Below are positions 16,266-23,900 of a stretch of 64,000 bases of DNA, one piece after another. Below the pieces are notes generated by a model that was not told where the DNA came from, searched no databases, and saw only the letters and a list, made by a program, of their open reading frames with translations. The stretch lies in the NCBI RefSeq assembly GCF_003711105.1, contig NZ_CP023865.1, positions 2,330,001 to 2,394,000 on the forward strand, given 5' to 3'. Each line of letters opens with the position of its first letter. The stretch's first letter is position 1. The DNA comes from Actinoplanes teichomyceticus ATCC 31121 (GTDB lineage: Bacteria > Actinomycetota > Actinomycetes > Mycobacteriales > Micromonosporaceae). The position numbers and the translations under genes were made by a program.

Positions 16266-17147
16266 ATGCGCATCTCGATCTGGCCGGGCGCCGGTCAGCC
16301 CTGGCCGGACATCCTGGAAACGGCCTCGCACGCGGCCGGCACCGGCTGGGACGGCGTCTGGATCGCCGACCACTTCATGCCGAACGCGGGCGCCGGGCGG
16401 GACCCCGAACACCCCACCCTGGAGGCCGGTTCGCTGGTCGCCGCGCTCGGCGCGGCCGTCCCCCGGGTCCGGATCGGCACCCTGGTGTACGGCAACACCT
16501 ACCGTCACCCGGCCGTGCTGGCCAACATGGCGGCGACCGTCGACCACATCACCGGCGGGCGCTTCACCCTGGGTGTCGGCGCCGGATGGCAGCTCAACGA
16601 GCACGAGCAGTACGGCATCGAGCTGCCCTCGGTGAAGCAGCGCCTGGACCGGTTCGTCGAGGCGTTGCAGGTGCTGCGCGGCCTGCTGCGCGAGCCACGC
16701 ACCACCCTGCACGGCGAGTACTACCAGCTCACCGACGCGGTCTGCGAGCCGAAACCGGTGCAGGACCCGCTGCCCATCATGATCGGCGGCAGTGGTGAGA
16801 AGCGGATGCTGGGTGTGGTCGCGCAGTACGCCGACCTGTGGAACGCCTGGGGCCGGCCCGAGCTGATCGCGCACAAGTCGGCGGTGCTCGACCGGTTCTG
16901 CGCCGAGCACGGCCGGGACCCGAAGTCCATCGCCCGTACCGCGCAGGCGATCACCGTGGTGGACGGCCCGCTGCCGGAAGGGCTGCCGGTGCCGGCCGCC
17001 GGCGGCAGCCCGGAGCGGCTCGCCGACGCCATCGCCGAGTACCGCGCGGCCGGCCTGGACGAGCTGATCGTGCCGGACGGCTTCCTCGGCACCGGCGCCG
17101 AGAAGCTCAAGGCGATGGACACCGTCCTCGCCCTGGTGCGCGGATAG
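16266..17147 (+). CDS. LLM-class oxidoreductase, probably F420-dependent
   Basis: A 293-aa TIM-barrel oxidoreductase of the luciferase-like monooxygenase superfamily. GWDGVWIADHFMP, RVRIGTLVYGNTYRHPAVLANMAAT, GRFTLGVGAGW and PIMIGGSGEKRML are the hallmark blocks of the F420-dependent actinobacterial subgroup. Substrate unknown. The gene starts ~110 bp after the divergent SAM-IV leader and is followed by the PilZ gene with a ~115 bp gap, so co-transcription is uncertain. Confidence 0.87.
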   Translation: MRISIWPGAGQPWPDILETASHAAGTGWDGVWIADHFMPNAGAGRDPEHPTLEAGSLVAALGAAVPRVRIGTLVYGNTYRHPAVLANMAATVDHITGGRFTLGVGAGWQLNEHEQYGIELPSVKQRLDRFVEALQVLRGLLREPRTTLHGEYYQLTDAVCEPKPVQDPLPIMIGGSGEKRMLGVVAQYADLWNAWGRPELIAHKSAVLDRFCAEHGRDPKSIARTAQAITVVDGPLPEGLPVPAAGGSPERLADAIAEYRAAGLDELIVPDGFLGTGAEKLKAMDTVLALVRG

Positions 17148-17266
17148 CGCGGCCCGGATCGAGGTCAGCCACCGCGGTCCGACTTCTCACGTCGCCGATC
17201 CGGCCGCCGACATTGACAAGGCGACCCGCACGGTGCGGGCCAGGTGAGGTGAAAGGCCGGCGTGTG

Positions 17267-17893
17267 ATGGAGCTGCCCGAGATCGGTGCCCCGATGTTCC
17301 TGGCCCTCGGGGACGGCGTGAACTTCCGTTCCCGGCTGGAGTCGGTCGACCCGGACACCTTCAGCGTGGCCGCCCCGCTGGAGACCAGCGGCCCGGAGGG
17401 CTTCCTGCCCGGTTACGAGTTCGAGGTGTTCTGGGTGCCGCCGCGCTCCCGGATCGTGATGCCGGTGCTGCTCAAGGGCATCTCCGACGGCGCCCCGTTC
17501 CGGTGGAACCTGTTCCCGACCGCGGAACCGGTGGTGAGCAACCGGCGCCAGTTCGCCCGCGGCGGCGCGGGCGCCCCGGTCCGGCTCTTCGGCGAGTGGG
17601 GCGAGCAGGAGCGCAACGGCCGGATGCTGGACATCAGCGAGGGCGGTCTGCGCTTCTGGATGCCGGAGGCCAAGGGCGTCAAGGAGGGCGACCACATGCG
17701 GGCGCTGGTCTGGCTCGGCACCAGCGAGGCCGAGCTGACCGGCCGGGTGCACGCGGTCCGGCCGGCCGTGGGGGAGCCCGGTCTGCACGTGGTGCTGATC
17801 TTCCGGACCGTCGACCCGCTCGCCCAGATGATCCGGCAGTACGTGATCGCCTGGGAGATCGGCGAGCGGCGCAAGGCCAAGTACGGCCAGTGA
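17267..17893 (+). CDS. PilZ-domain c-di-GMP receptor protein
   Basis: A 208-aa protein with an N-terminal YcgR-like domain (about residues 1-90) and a C-terminal PilZ domain. The c-di-GMP binding residues are present: RRQFAR supplies the RxxxR motif and DISEGG the D/N-x-S-x-x-G motif. It should therefore bind cyclic di-GMP and switch an unknown partner. No motility genes are nearby. Start ATG 17267, with GTG 17264 immediately before it; GAAAGG lies about 11 bases upstream. Confidence 0.85.
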   Translation: MELPEIGAPMFLALGDGVNFRSRLESVDPDTFSVAAPLETSGPEGFLPGYEFEVFWVPPRSRIVMPVLLKGISDGAPFRWNLFPTAEPVVSNRRQFARGGAGAPVRLFGEWGEQERNGRMLDISEGGLRFWMPEAKGVKEGDHMRALVWLGTSEAELTGRVHAVRPAVGEPGLHVVLIFRTVDPLAQMIRQYVIAWEIGERRKAKYGQ

Positions 17894-18015
17894 CGGCATC
17901 TCCGGATGCCCGAGGCGGCTGCCCGCCGGGTCCGGCGTGACCGCACGGCACGGCGGGCGGCGGTGGCCCGTCGCCCGCGACGCGCGGGGATGACGCCGAA
18001 CCCGGCGGACGACGG

Positions 18016-18990
18016 TCACTTCACCATGGACCCGGTCCATTTCGCGCCCTCCGGGGCGACCGCGATACAGGTGACGCTGCGGTCCACCGTCCAGGACCGG
18101 CTGGACGGGTAGACGTAGTAGATCTCGGCGTCGGCGAACCGGCCGATGGCGTACGGCTCGATCGAGCGGTCGCAGCGCTTCTCGGCCTGCGCCTCGACCT
18201 TCGCGTCGCCGGGGAAGGCGCCGGCCGGGAGGGTGAAGACCGTGTACACCTCGCCCTCGTGCCTCTGCGAGCAGGCGACCACCGGCAGGTCGTAGACGGT
18301 GTCGGCGTCGGTGATGGTGGCGATGCAGTCGCCGGCGGCCAGCTTGTCGGTGCGTACGTCGGCGGGTTCGCTGGATGCGGCGCTCGGCCGTCCCCCGGAG
18401 GTGACGGTGGTGCTCGTCTCGCTGTCGTCGCCGATCGCCAGACCGATCGCGATCAGCGCGACGATCGCCGTGAACCAGGCGACGGACAGGCTCAGACCGG
18501 CGACGGCCAGCCCGCGGCCACGGTCGCCGCGCCGGCGGATCTGGCCCAGGGCGATGAGGCCGAAGACGATGCCGAGCAGGCCGCCGAGGATGCCGAAGAT
18601 CAGCGAGGCGATGGCGAAGCCGTTGGTCCGGCCGGAGTCCGGCGGCCCGTACATCGGGTACGGCGCGGGGTGACCCGGGTACGGCTGCCCCGGGTAGCCC
18701 GGGTACTGCTGGCCCGGGTACTGCTGAGCGGGGTACGGCTGGCCCGGGTAGGCGGGCGGTGGGTAGCCGCCGGGCGGTGTGGCGTGCGCCGGGTCCGGAT
18801 GTCCGGGCTGCGCCGGATAGCCCGGCTGCGGGGTGACCGGCGGCACGCCGTACATGGGGTTGCCGCCGACCGGGGCCGGCGCGCTCAGCGGGTCACCGGT
18901 CGCCGGGATCGCGGCCAGCGGATCCGCCTGCTGCGGAAGGGGGGTCAGACCGGGGGCCGGGTGCGGCTGCCCGGGGATTTCCTCGTTCAC
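18016..18990 (-). CDS. DUF4190 membrane protein with septum-formation-like domain
   Basis: A 324-aa protein. Residues 1-115 are a Pro/Gly/Tyr/Gln-rich cytoplasmic tail with YPGQ-type repeats. Two membrane helices (about 125-150 and 165-187) form a DUF4190 unit. The external domain of ~125 residues has four cysteines (GDCIAT, VACSQRH, KRCDRS, VTCIAV) as in the actinobacterial septum-formation domain family. Regulation of cell envelope or division is possible from the family name but not shown here. The GTG start is 6 bases after TAGCGT (18997-19002). Confidence 0.8.
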   Translation of the reverse strand: MNEEIPGQPHPAPGLTPLPQQADPLAAIPATGDPLSAPAPVGGNPMYGVPPVTPQPGYPAQPGHPDPAHATPPGGYPPPAYPGQPYPAQQYPGQQYPGYPGQPYPGHPAPYPMYGPPDSGRTNGFAIASLIFGILGGLLGIVFGLIALGQIRRRGDRGRGLAVAGLSLSVAWFTAIVALIAIGLAIGDDSETSTTVTSGGRPSAASSEPADVRTDKLAAGDCIATITDADTVYDLPVVACSQRHEGEVYTVFTLPAGAFPGDAKVEAQAEKRCDRSIEPYAIGRFADAEIYYVYPSSRSWTVDRSVTCIAVAPEGAKWTGSMVK

Positions 18991-18996
18991 GCCGGG

Positions 18997-19002
18997 ACGC
19001 TA
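18997..19002 (-). promoter_or_regulatory. -10 element, leaderless type
   Basis: TAGCGT on the minus strand, 6 bases before the DUF4190 GTG. Confidence 0.5.
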
Positions 19003-19098
19003 ACGCACGAACCGAGCATCGCCGGGCGCACGACGGTGAAGATTGCGTATCGACCGAGGTGGAGCCGGCGCGGGCGGGCCCCCGCGCCGGCTCGCGGC

Positions 19099-20301
19099 TC
19101 ACCTGAGCAGGCGCCGGTCGGTGTGCAGCGGCTGCGGCAGCTGGATGGTGATCCACTCGTTGTCGTCCGCGCGTCCGGCGGTCCGGCCGCTGGAGAACGG
19201 GAAGTTGTTGTCGTTGAGCACGGCCAGATGGGTGTCGTCCAGGATCACCACGTCCTCGATGGTCTGGAACGGGAAGGTGAACGTGGTGCCGAACCCGCCC
19301 AGCCGCTTCGGGTTGGCGATGTTCATCAGGTCGACCAGCAGGGTCTTGTCCAGCAGCCCGTCGCGGTCGCGGTCGCGCTTGTCGGCCAGGTAGAGCCGCT
19401 TGAAGACGGCCGTGGCGCCCTGCCCGCCGTCCCGCTCGATGATCAGGAAGCGGTCCCGGTCCACCGCGATGGCGTCGCCGATGGCGTTGGTGGCCGACTC
19501 CAGCCGGTAGCGGTAGCGCTTGCCGGTGTACCTCTGGGCGCGGGTGTCGAACTCGTTGAGCCGCAGCTGCCCCGGGGTGTCGCCGGTGACGGTGCCCTCC
19601 AGCAGGCCGTAGACGTACCGCCCGCCCGGGGAGGAGGCCAGGCCCTCGAATCCCTTGCTGCTGCCGGTGGTCGCCGGGACGCCGGTGCGGGCCGCGGTCT
19701 CCGGCGCGACCACCCCGTCGAGCGGGATCGGCGCGGTGAGCAGCCGGCCACCCCGATCGAAGTGCAGCAGGTACGGGCCGAACTCGTCGCCGATCCAGAA
19801 CGTGCCGTCGGCCGCCTTGACGATCGACTCGACGTCGAAGTCGGCGCCGGTCAGTACCCGGTCGGCGCGGGTCAGCGGCCACGGGACCTTCCCGTTCGGG
19901 TCGGTCAGGTTGACGCCGCCGACCACGTCCACCGTGTTGGTGGCGAAGGCCGGGGCGAGCCGGTGCACGCGCAGCAGGAAGTCGGCGGAGTTGGCCTGGT
20001 TGCCGTACCCGTTGTCGGAGAGCACGTCGAAGGTGCCGTCGTGGTTGTCCACGATGCCGGAGAAGCCCTGCACCGGCTGGTCCGCGAACGGCGCGGTGAA
20101 TCCGTGCAGGTCACCGGTGACCAGCGCGCCGGACGGCTCGCTGCCCGGGACGAACGTGCCGGCCGGCAGCGCGGCCCAGCCGGTCAGCGTCGGCGTGGTG
20201 ACCTTCGGGTGCCCGCCGGCGTAGGACGCGGTGCCGGCCAGGGCGACAGCGAGGACCAGCGCGCCGGCGCCGGCGAGCGTGCGATTGGCGATCTTTCCCA
20301 T
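19099..20301 (-). CDS. secreted esterase-like phytase-family protein
   Basis: A 400-aa exported protein. A signal peptide spans residues 1-~28 (core LAGAGALVLAVALAGTASYA). The rest matches the 'esterase-like activity of phytase' family: GFSGIVDNHDGTFDVLSDNG at the first blade, DVESIVKAADGTFWIGDEFG, GFEGLASSPGG, and a final block with IEDVVILDDTHLAVLNDNN. These proteins are six-bladed propellers annotated as phosphatases or esterases, often induced for phosphate scavenging. A TAACGT box lies 8 bases before the ATG. Confidence 0.85.
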   Translation of the reverse strand: MGKIANRTLAGAGALVLAVALAGTASYAGGHPKVTTPTLTGWAALPAGTFVPGSEPSGALVTGDLHGFTAPFADQPVQGFSGIVDNHDGTFDVLSDNGYGNQANSADFLLRVHRLAPAFATNTVDVVGGVNLTDPNGKVPWPLTRADRVLTGADFDVESIVKAADGTFWIGDEFGPYLLHFDRGGRLLTAPIPLDGVVAPETAARTGVPATTGSSKGFEGLASSPGGRYVYGLLEGTVTGDTPGQLRLNEFDTRAQRYTGKRYRYRLESATNAIGDAIAVDRDRFLIIERDGGQGATAVFKRLYLADKRDRDRDGLLDKTLLVDLMNIANPKRLGGFGTTFTFPFQTIEDVVILDDTHLAVLNDNNFPFSSGRTAGRADDNEWITIQLPQPLHTDRRLLR

Positions 20302-20458
20302 GAGGCCGGACGTTAGGGAGACCGGGTGAACCGGCAGCAACACGCCGATGGCCGCGGACCGGCCTGCGGTGGGCCCTTCGACTCCGGCCGCCGCCGGCAC
20401 ACGCTGCCGGACCGCCCGCGCCAGGCGCGCCACCGGCACCAGGCGCGCCACCTGCCAC

Positions 20459-20522
20459 GGGCACCAGCGGCGCCAGGGGCACCAGCGGCGCCAGGGGCAC
20501 CAGCGGCGCCAGGGGCACCAGC
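20459..20522. repeat. 18-bp tandem repeat, ~3.5 copies
   Basis: The unit gggcaccagcggcgccag is repeated almost perfectly, then decays into gcaccaggcgcgcccgg words up to about 20575. It lies in the spacer between two co-oriented minus-strand genes. Confidence 0.9.
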
Positions 20523-20617
20523 CGCGCCCGGGCACCAGGCGCGCCCGGGCACCAGGCGCACCAGGCGCGGCCGGGCGGCGCGGGCCGCTCCGGTCCGCTG
20601 TACAGCGGCGGGCGCCG

Positions 20618-21814
20618 TCAGACGCGGCCGGCGGCGCGGTCCAGGAGGTCGTCGGCGGGGCAGCGGCCACGGCCGACGTACGTCTCGGTGAAGTCGGCGA
20701 GCGCGTCGCGCAGCTCCCGGCTGACCCCCTGGCGGGCCAGCGCGGCGTAGGCGGCGACGAAGCAGGCGCGGGCCGCGCCGGCCAGCACCGGATCGGTGAG
20801 CGCGTCGCGGGCGGCGCGTTCCCACAGGCGGGGCTCGTCGGCCAGGTGCGCGGTGGCGGCCTCGGCCTCCTCGGCGGCGCGGGGATCGTCGAGCAGGGCG
20901 GTGATCACCGCGGCGGGGACGCGCCAGCCGTTGCCCGGCTGCCGGTCGGCGACGTCGATCTCCAGATGACCGCGGGCGGCCACCGGCGGGCGGAGCGCGG
21001 CGAGGTGGCGGTGCAGGTCCGTCTCGGCCAGGCGGGCGCCGGCGCGCAGGCGGTCGCGCAGGCTGCGGCCGGTCCCGGTGGGGGCCTTCATGACGTACGC
21101 GGACCAGGCCGTACGTGGGTCGGTTGCGCACCGTGCCGGGCCGGACGCCGCGGCGCGCGGGATCGGCAGGCCCTGGGCCGGACCGGTCTGCGCGGCGCGC
21201 GGGGCCGGCAGATCCTGGGCCGGGCCGGCGGTCCGCCGGTCGCCGGGCTCGCACGGCGGGGCGCTCGGGCCGGGCGGCAGCACCGGAAGGTCGCGCCGCA
21301 GCGCCTGGCGGACGCTGCGCCAGCCGGTCGGGCGGCCGTGCCGCAGCGGGGCGTTCGCGAACGCGGCGGCCAGCACCGGAGCCAGGGTGTGCGCGAGGGC
21401 CCAGCGACGCCGCAGCCCGAGCGGGCCGCCGTCGTCCAGGCCCGCCTCCAGGCCGATCCGGACGCCCGCGGTGGCGGCGCCGTAGGCGTGCACCGGACCC
21501 TCCGGGTGCACGGTGTCGGTGGCGAACGGCAGCACGCTCAACCCGTGCTGGTCCATCACCCGGGTGGCCGCGGCCAGGTCGTCGGACATCCGGCGGAGGG
21601 CGACCTCCAGCCCGGGCGACGGGGGACCGCTGACCACGACCACGCCCGGTGACCGGGCGTCCAGGAAGCCGTGCCGCAGCGGCCGCCGGCCGGTCGGCGC
21701 GCAGGCCGGATCCAGCAGGAGGTCCACCGCGATCCCGGCGAACCCCGGCATCCCGGGCTGGAACGCCCGGGCCGCGAAGAAGTCCTCGGCCGCCTGCTCG
21801 GTCAGGGTGGTCAC
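20618..21814 (-). CDS. EgtA-like glutamate-cysteine ligase family protein, divergent
   Basis: 398 aa. The central block RRRWALAHTLAPVLAAAFAN-PLRHGRPTGWRSVRQAL and the C-terminal PFRIA-like ligase region (RHLAALRPPVAARGHLEIDVADRQP) match the actinobacterial GCS2/EgtA family, which makes gamma-glutamylcysteine for ergothioneine. Two oddities: the N-terminal catalytic segment usual in EgtA (a GVELEW-type motif) is not seen, and a ~45-residue insert of a 15-residue Pro/Ala repeat (GPAQ-LP-PRAA) separates RQAL from DPRTAWSAYVMKAP. Start GTG 21814 has GGAGG 6 bases upstream. No egtBCD genes are near. It may be a paralogue with altered function. Confidence 0.65.
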   Translation of the reverse strand: MTTLTEQAAEDFFAARAFQPGMPGFAGIAVDLLLDPACAPTGRRPLRHGFLDARSPGVVVVSGPPSPGLEVALRRMSDDLAAATRVMDQHGLSVLPFATDTVHPEGPVHAYGAATAGVRIGLEAGLDDGGPLGLRRRWALAHTLAPVLAAAFANAPLRHGRPTGWRSVRQALRRDLPVLPPGPSAPPCEPGDRRTAGPAQDLPAPRAAQTGPAQGLPIPRAAASGPARCATDPRTAWSAYVMKAPTGTGRSLRDRLRAGARLAETDLHRHLAALRPPVAARGHLEIDVADRQPGNGWRVPAAVITALLDDPRAAEEAEAATAHLADEPRLWERAARDALTDPVLAGAARACFVAAYAALARQGVSRELRDALADFTETYVGRGRCPADDLLDRAAGRV

Positions 21815-22114
21815 GCGTTGCCTCCGCTTTGCGTCCGAGGAGTGGGGTGCGGGTGTTCCGGAGCCGGTCCGGGCCGGCGCCGGAGCGCGGTCCGGCGGGC
21901 CGGCGCCGGGAGTGGTCGGAGCGTCAGGTGAGGTCCCCGCCGCTCCCGGCGGTCGGCCCCCGTTGCGGCAGAGCATAGCATTCCTATCTGCGCGATAGGA
22001 AAAACGGCGCCCGCGATCCGCTTCCACGCCGCCGCCCGGGCCCGGCTGTCGCGCCCCGCCGCCCGCGGCGCTGTCCGGGCGGGTGGTTCGACCCGGCACG
22101 GTGGCCGGCGCGCG
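21815..22114. other. intergenic region upstream of the EgtA-like gene
   Basis: No gene seen. It contains an AT-richer patch at about 21976-22005 (catagcattcctatctgcgc) holding an interrupted ATAG/CTAT inverted repeat, possibly the promoter and operator of the EgtA-like gene. Confidence 0.35.
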
Positions 22115-22654
22115 TCACCGCCCGGTGGACTCCAGCTGGTCGAAGGCCATGCTCCACCACGACTCCGGGTCGGCGAAGGCCGAGGGGTCGGCGCCGGTCA
22201 GCTCGGCGCGGATCGTGGCGGCCCGCTCGGCGCGGGCCCGGCCGCCCGGGTCGTCCCCGATCAGCTGCCCCAGCCGGTACAGGAACTCGACGAACGCGGC
22301 GAACGTCGCGTTGACCGGCTCGAAGTTCGGCGTCTGCAGGTCCAGCAGCACCACCGCGCCGGTCAGCGCCTCCAGGCAGAAGAGCATCTGCGCGTCCTCC
22401 GGCGAGCTGCCGAGCACGATGTAGATGCGCGGCTCGGCGTCGCCGACCTCGATGCGCAGCCGGGAGAACAGCTGCACGCCCGCGACGTCGACGTCGACGG
22501 TGAACAGGATCGGCACGTCCCGCGGCAGCACGCCCCCGGGCGGGAACACCTGTGGCGTCAGCGGTCCCAGCACGTCGCCGAACCGGTCGGCCGGAAAACG
22601 GATCATCCCGTCGGCGCCCCAGAGCGCGGTGAGCTGCTCCTGCGTGACGCTCAT
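22115..22654 (-). CDS. SUKH-4 family immunity protein
   Basis: A 179-aa cytosolic protein. RFPADRFGDVLGPLTPQVFPPGGVLP at the N-terminus and the beta-rich stretch IYIVLGSSPEDAQMLFCLEALTGAVVLLDL followed by FAAFVEFLYRLGQLI are typical of the SUKH-4 branch of the SMI1/KNR4 (SUKH) superfamily, which neutralises nuclease and other toxins by direct binding. Its ATG overlaps the stop of the preceding SUKH gene (ATGA). It is the last gene of the toxin operon, a usual place for immunity genes. Confidence 0.82.
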   Translation of the reverse strand: MSVTQEQLTALWGADGMIRFPADRFGDVLGPLTPQVFPPGGVLPRDVPILFTVDVDVAGVQLFSRLRIEVGDAEPRIYIVLGSSPEDAQMLFCLEALTGAVVLLDLQTPNFEPVNATFAAFVEFLYRLGQLIGDDPGGRARAERAATIRAELTGADPSAFADPESWWSMAFDQLESTGR

Positions 22655-23190
22655 GCCTCCCGGCCCCCGTCGTGGTCGCCCTCGGTCAGACCGTGCCGGC
22701 TGAGGAACTCCCACCACTCGTCGTCGTCGAAAGCGATCCGTCCGTAGCCCGGTCCGAAGACGTAGTGACCGACGAACTCGTCGAGGCCGGAGGCCACGTT
22801 GTCGAACCGCTCACGCATGAACCACTCGTCGCCGTCGGCGTCCGGGAAGTACCACACCGCGCCGGTCTCGCGGTCGAGCAGCAGCGGCTCCTCGTGCAGC
22901 GTGCCGAAGACCAGCCACCGCTGCGGTTCGTCGGCGATGCGGGTGAAGCCGGGCATCGTCTCCAGGTGGTACTGGATGCCGGGCAGCTCCGCGGCGGCGG
23001 GCAGGTCGAACGCGCCGGCCAGGATCCCGTCGGCGGCCGCCAGCAGCTCGCGGACCGGCCGTGGCAGGCCGGCCGGGATCTCGTCGGCCGGCGCGCCGGC
23101 GTTGATCTGCGCCCAGACCAGGGTGGCCGGCCGGCCCCCCTCCAGCTCGGCGCGCAGCCCGGCGATGAGCTCGCGCAGCTCAGGATTCAA
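22651..23190 (-). CDS. SMI1/KNR4 (SUKH) family immunity protein
   Basis: A 179-aa protein. The SUKH core is visible: LPRPVRELLAAADGI (helical start), WLVFGTLHEEPLLLDRETGAVWYF and FMRERFDNVASGLDEFVGHYVFG. Such proteins bind and block cognate toxins, often HNH-type nucleases. Start is a TTG whose last two bases overlap the toxin stop codon (TTGA), so translation is coupled to the toxin gene, which favours balanced synthesis. A second, different SUKH gene follows directly. Confidence 0.83.
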   Translation of the reverse strand: MNPELRELIAGLRAELEGGRPATLVWAQINAGAPADEIPAGLPRPVRELLAAADGILAGAFDLPAAAELPGIQYHLETMPGFTRIADEPQRWLVFGTLHEEPLLLDRETGAVWYFPDADGDEWFMRERFDNVASGLDEFVGHYVFGPGYGRIAFDDDEWWEFLSRHGLTEGDHDGGREA

Positions 23191-23900
23191 CCCACCACCT
23201 CTATTCGGATCGGTGTGCCGTCGGGCAGATGCATGATCTGCTGCCAGATCTGGCTGCCGATGTCCACGTTCGTTCTACCATGCAGAAGCTGCAGATTACT
23301 GACGGTGTCGGGGCCGCCCAGCTGCAGCTCCCACACGTGATCGGGGTGCTGCTCCTTCAGCCGCTGCAACAGCTTTGTGGCCAGCTGCTTGTGGCCGGGC
23401 CAGTACTTGCGCAGGATCGCCTTGCGGACGCGCTTCTTGTAGCCGTCCGTTATCCTCTTGTCCCGCGCCACCTTGTTGGCCTGTTTGAACAGCTTGCCGT
23501 CGTCGCTGAGTCTGCTCAACGCGTTCATCTTGCGATCGAACTGCCCGCGCGGATGGAAGTCCTTGCGGTGCACCTTGACGGTGGCCTCCGGCAGGCTGTC
23601 GTCCCGGCTGACCGGCGCGGCGGTCCCGGTCGTCGCCATCGCACCGAGATCGGCCTCGGCGGTGACGGCGCCGGCCGCGTCGAGCCAGGCGCTCAGGATC
23701 AGTGGCGACAGACCCGCCAGGACACCGCTCGTCGTGACCAGGGCCGCGGCGACCCACGGAACGGCGCCACCGCACCCGTTGTCCACCCCCGGCGCGATCT
23801 CGCCGGGCTGGTAGGAGATGGCGCATCCGGCCGCGGCCGGTGTCGCGAGTGCCAGCACGAGCAGGACACTGCCCAGCAGCAGTAGCAGCGCCCGCCTCAT
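23187..23900 (-). CDS. membrane-anchored HNH/Endo VII-like nuclease toxin
   Basis: 237 aa. Residues 1-24 form a signal peptide or signal anchor (core LLLLLGSVLLVLALATPAAA). A loop with two cysteines (C25 and C43) follows, then a second hydrophobic segment (about 47-71). Residues ~100-180 are Lys/Arg-rich. The C-terminus has DH at 187-188 in HPDHVWELQLGG, then N202 and N211-x-x-IGSQI. The D-H-x-x-E-L-Q-L-GG...N-L-x-L-L...N-x-x-IG pattern is that of HNH/Endo VII-type nuclease domains of polymorphic toxins. ATG overlaps the PrsW stop (ATGA); two SUKH immunity genes follow. Toxin function is inferred from motif plus context. Confidence 0.75.
   Translation of the reverse strand: MRRALLLLLGSVLLVLALATPAAAGCAISYQPGEIAPGVDNGCGGAVPWVAAALVTTSGVLAGLSPLILSAWLDAAGAVTAEADLGAMATTGTAAPVSRDDSLPEATVKVHRKDFHPRGQFDRKMNALSRLSDDGKLFKQANKVARDKRITDGYKKRVRKAILRKYWPGHKQLATKLLQRLKEQHPDHVWELQLGGPDTVSNLQLLHGRTNVDIGSQIWQQIMHLPDGTPIRIEVVG

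Noticed and set aside
18259..20316. Long plus-strand open frame opposite the DUF4190 and phytase-like genes
   Set aside because: Antisense shadow caused by high GC; the minus-strand proteins have signal peptides and family motifs.
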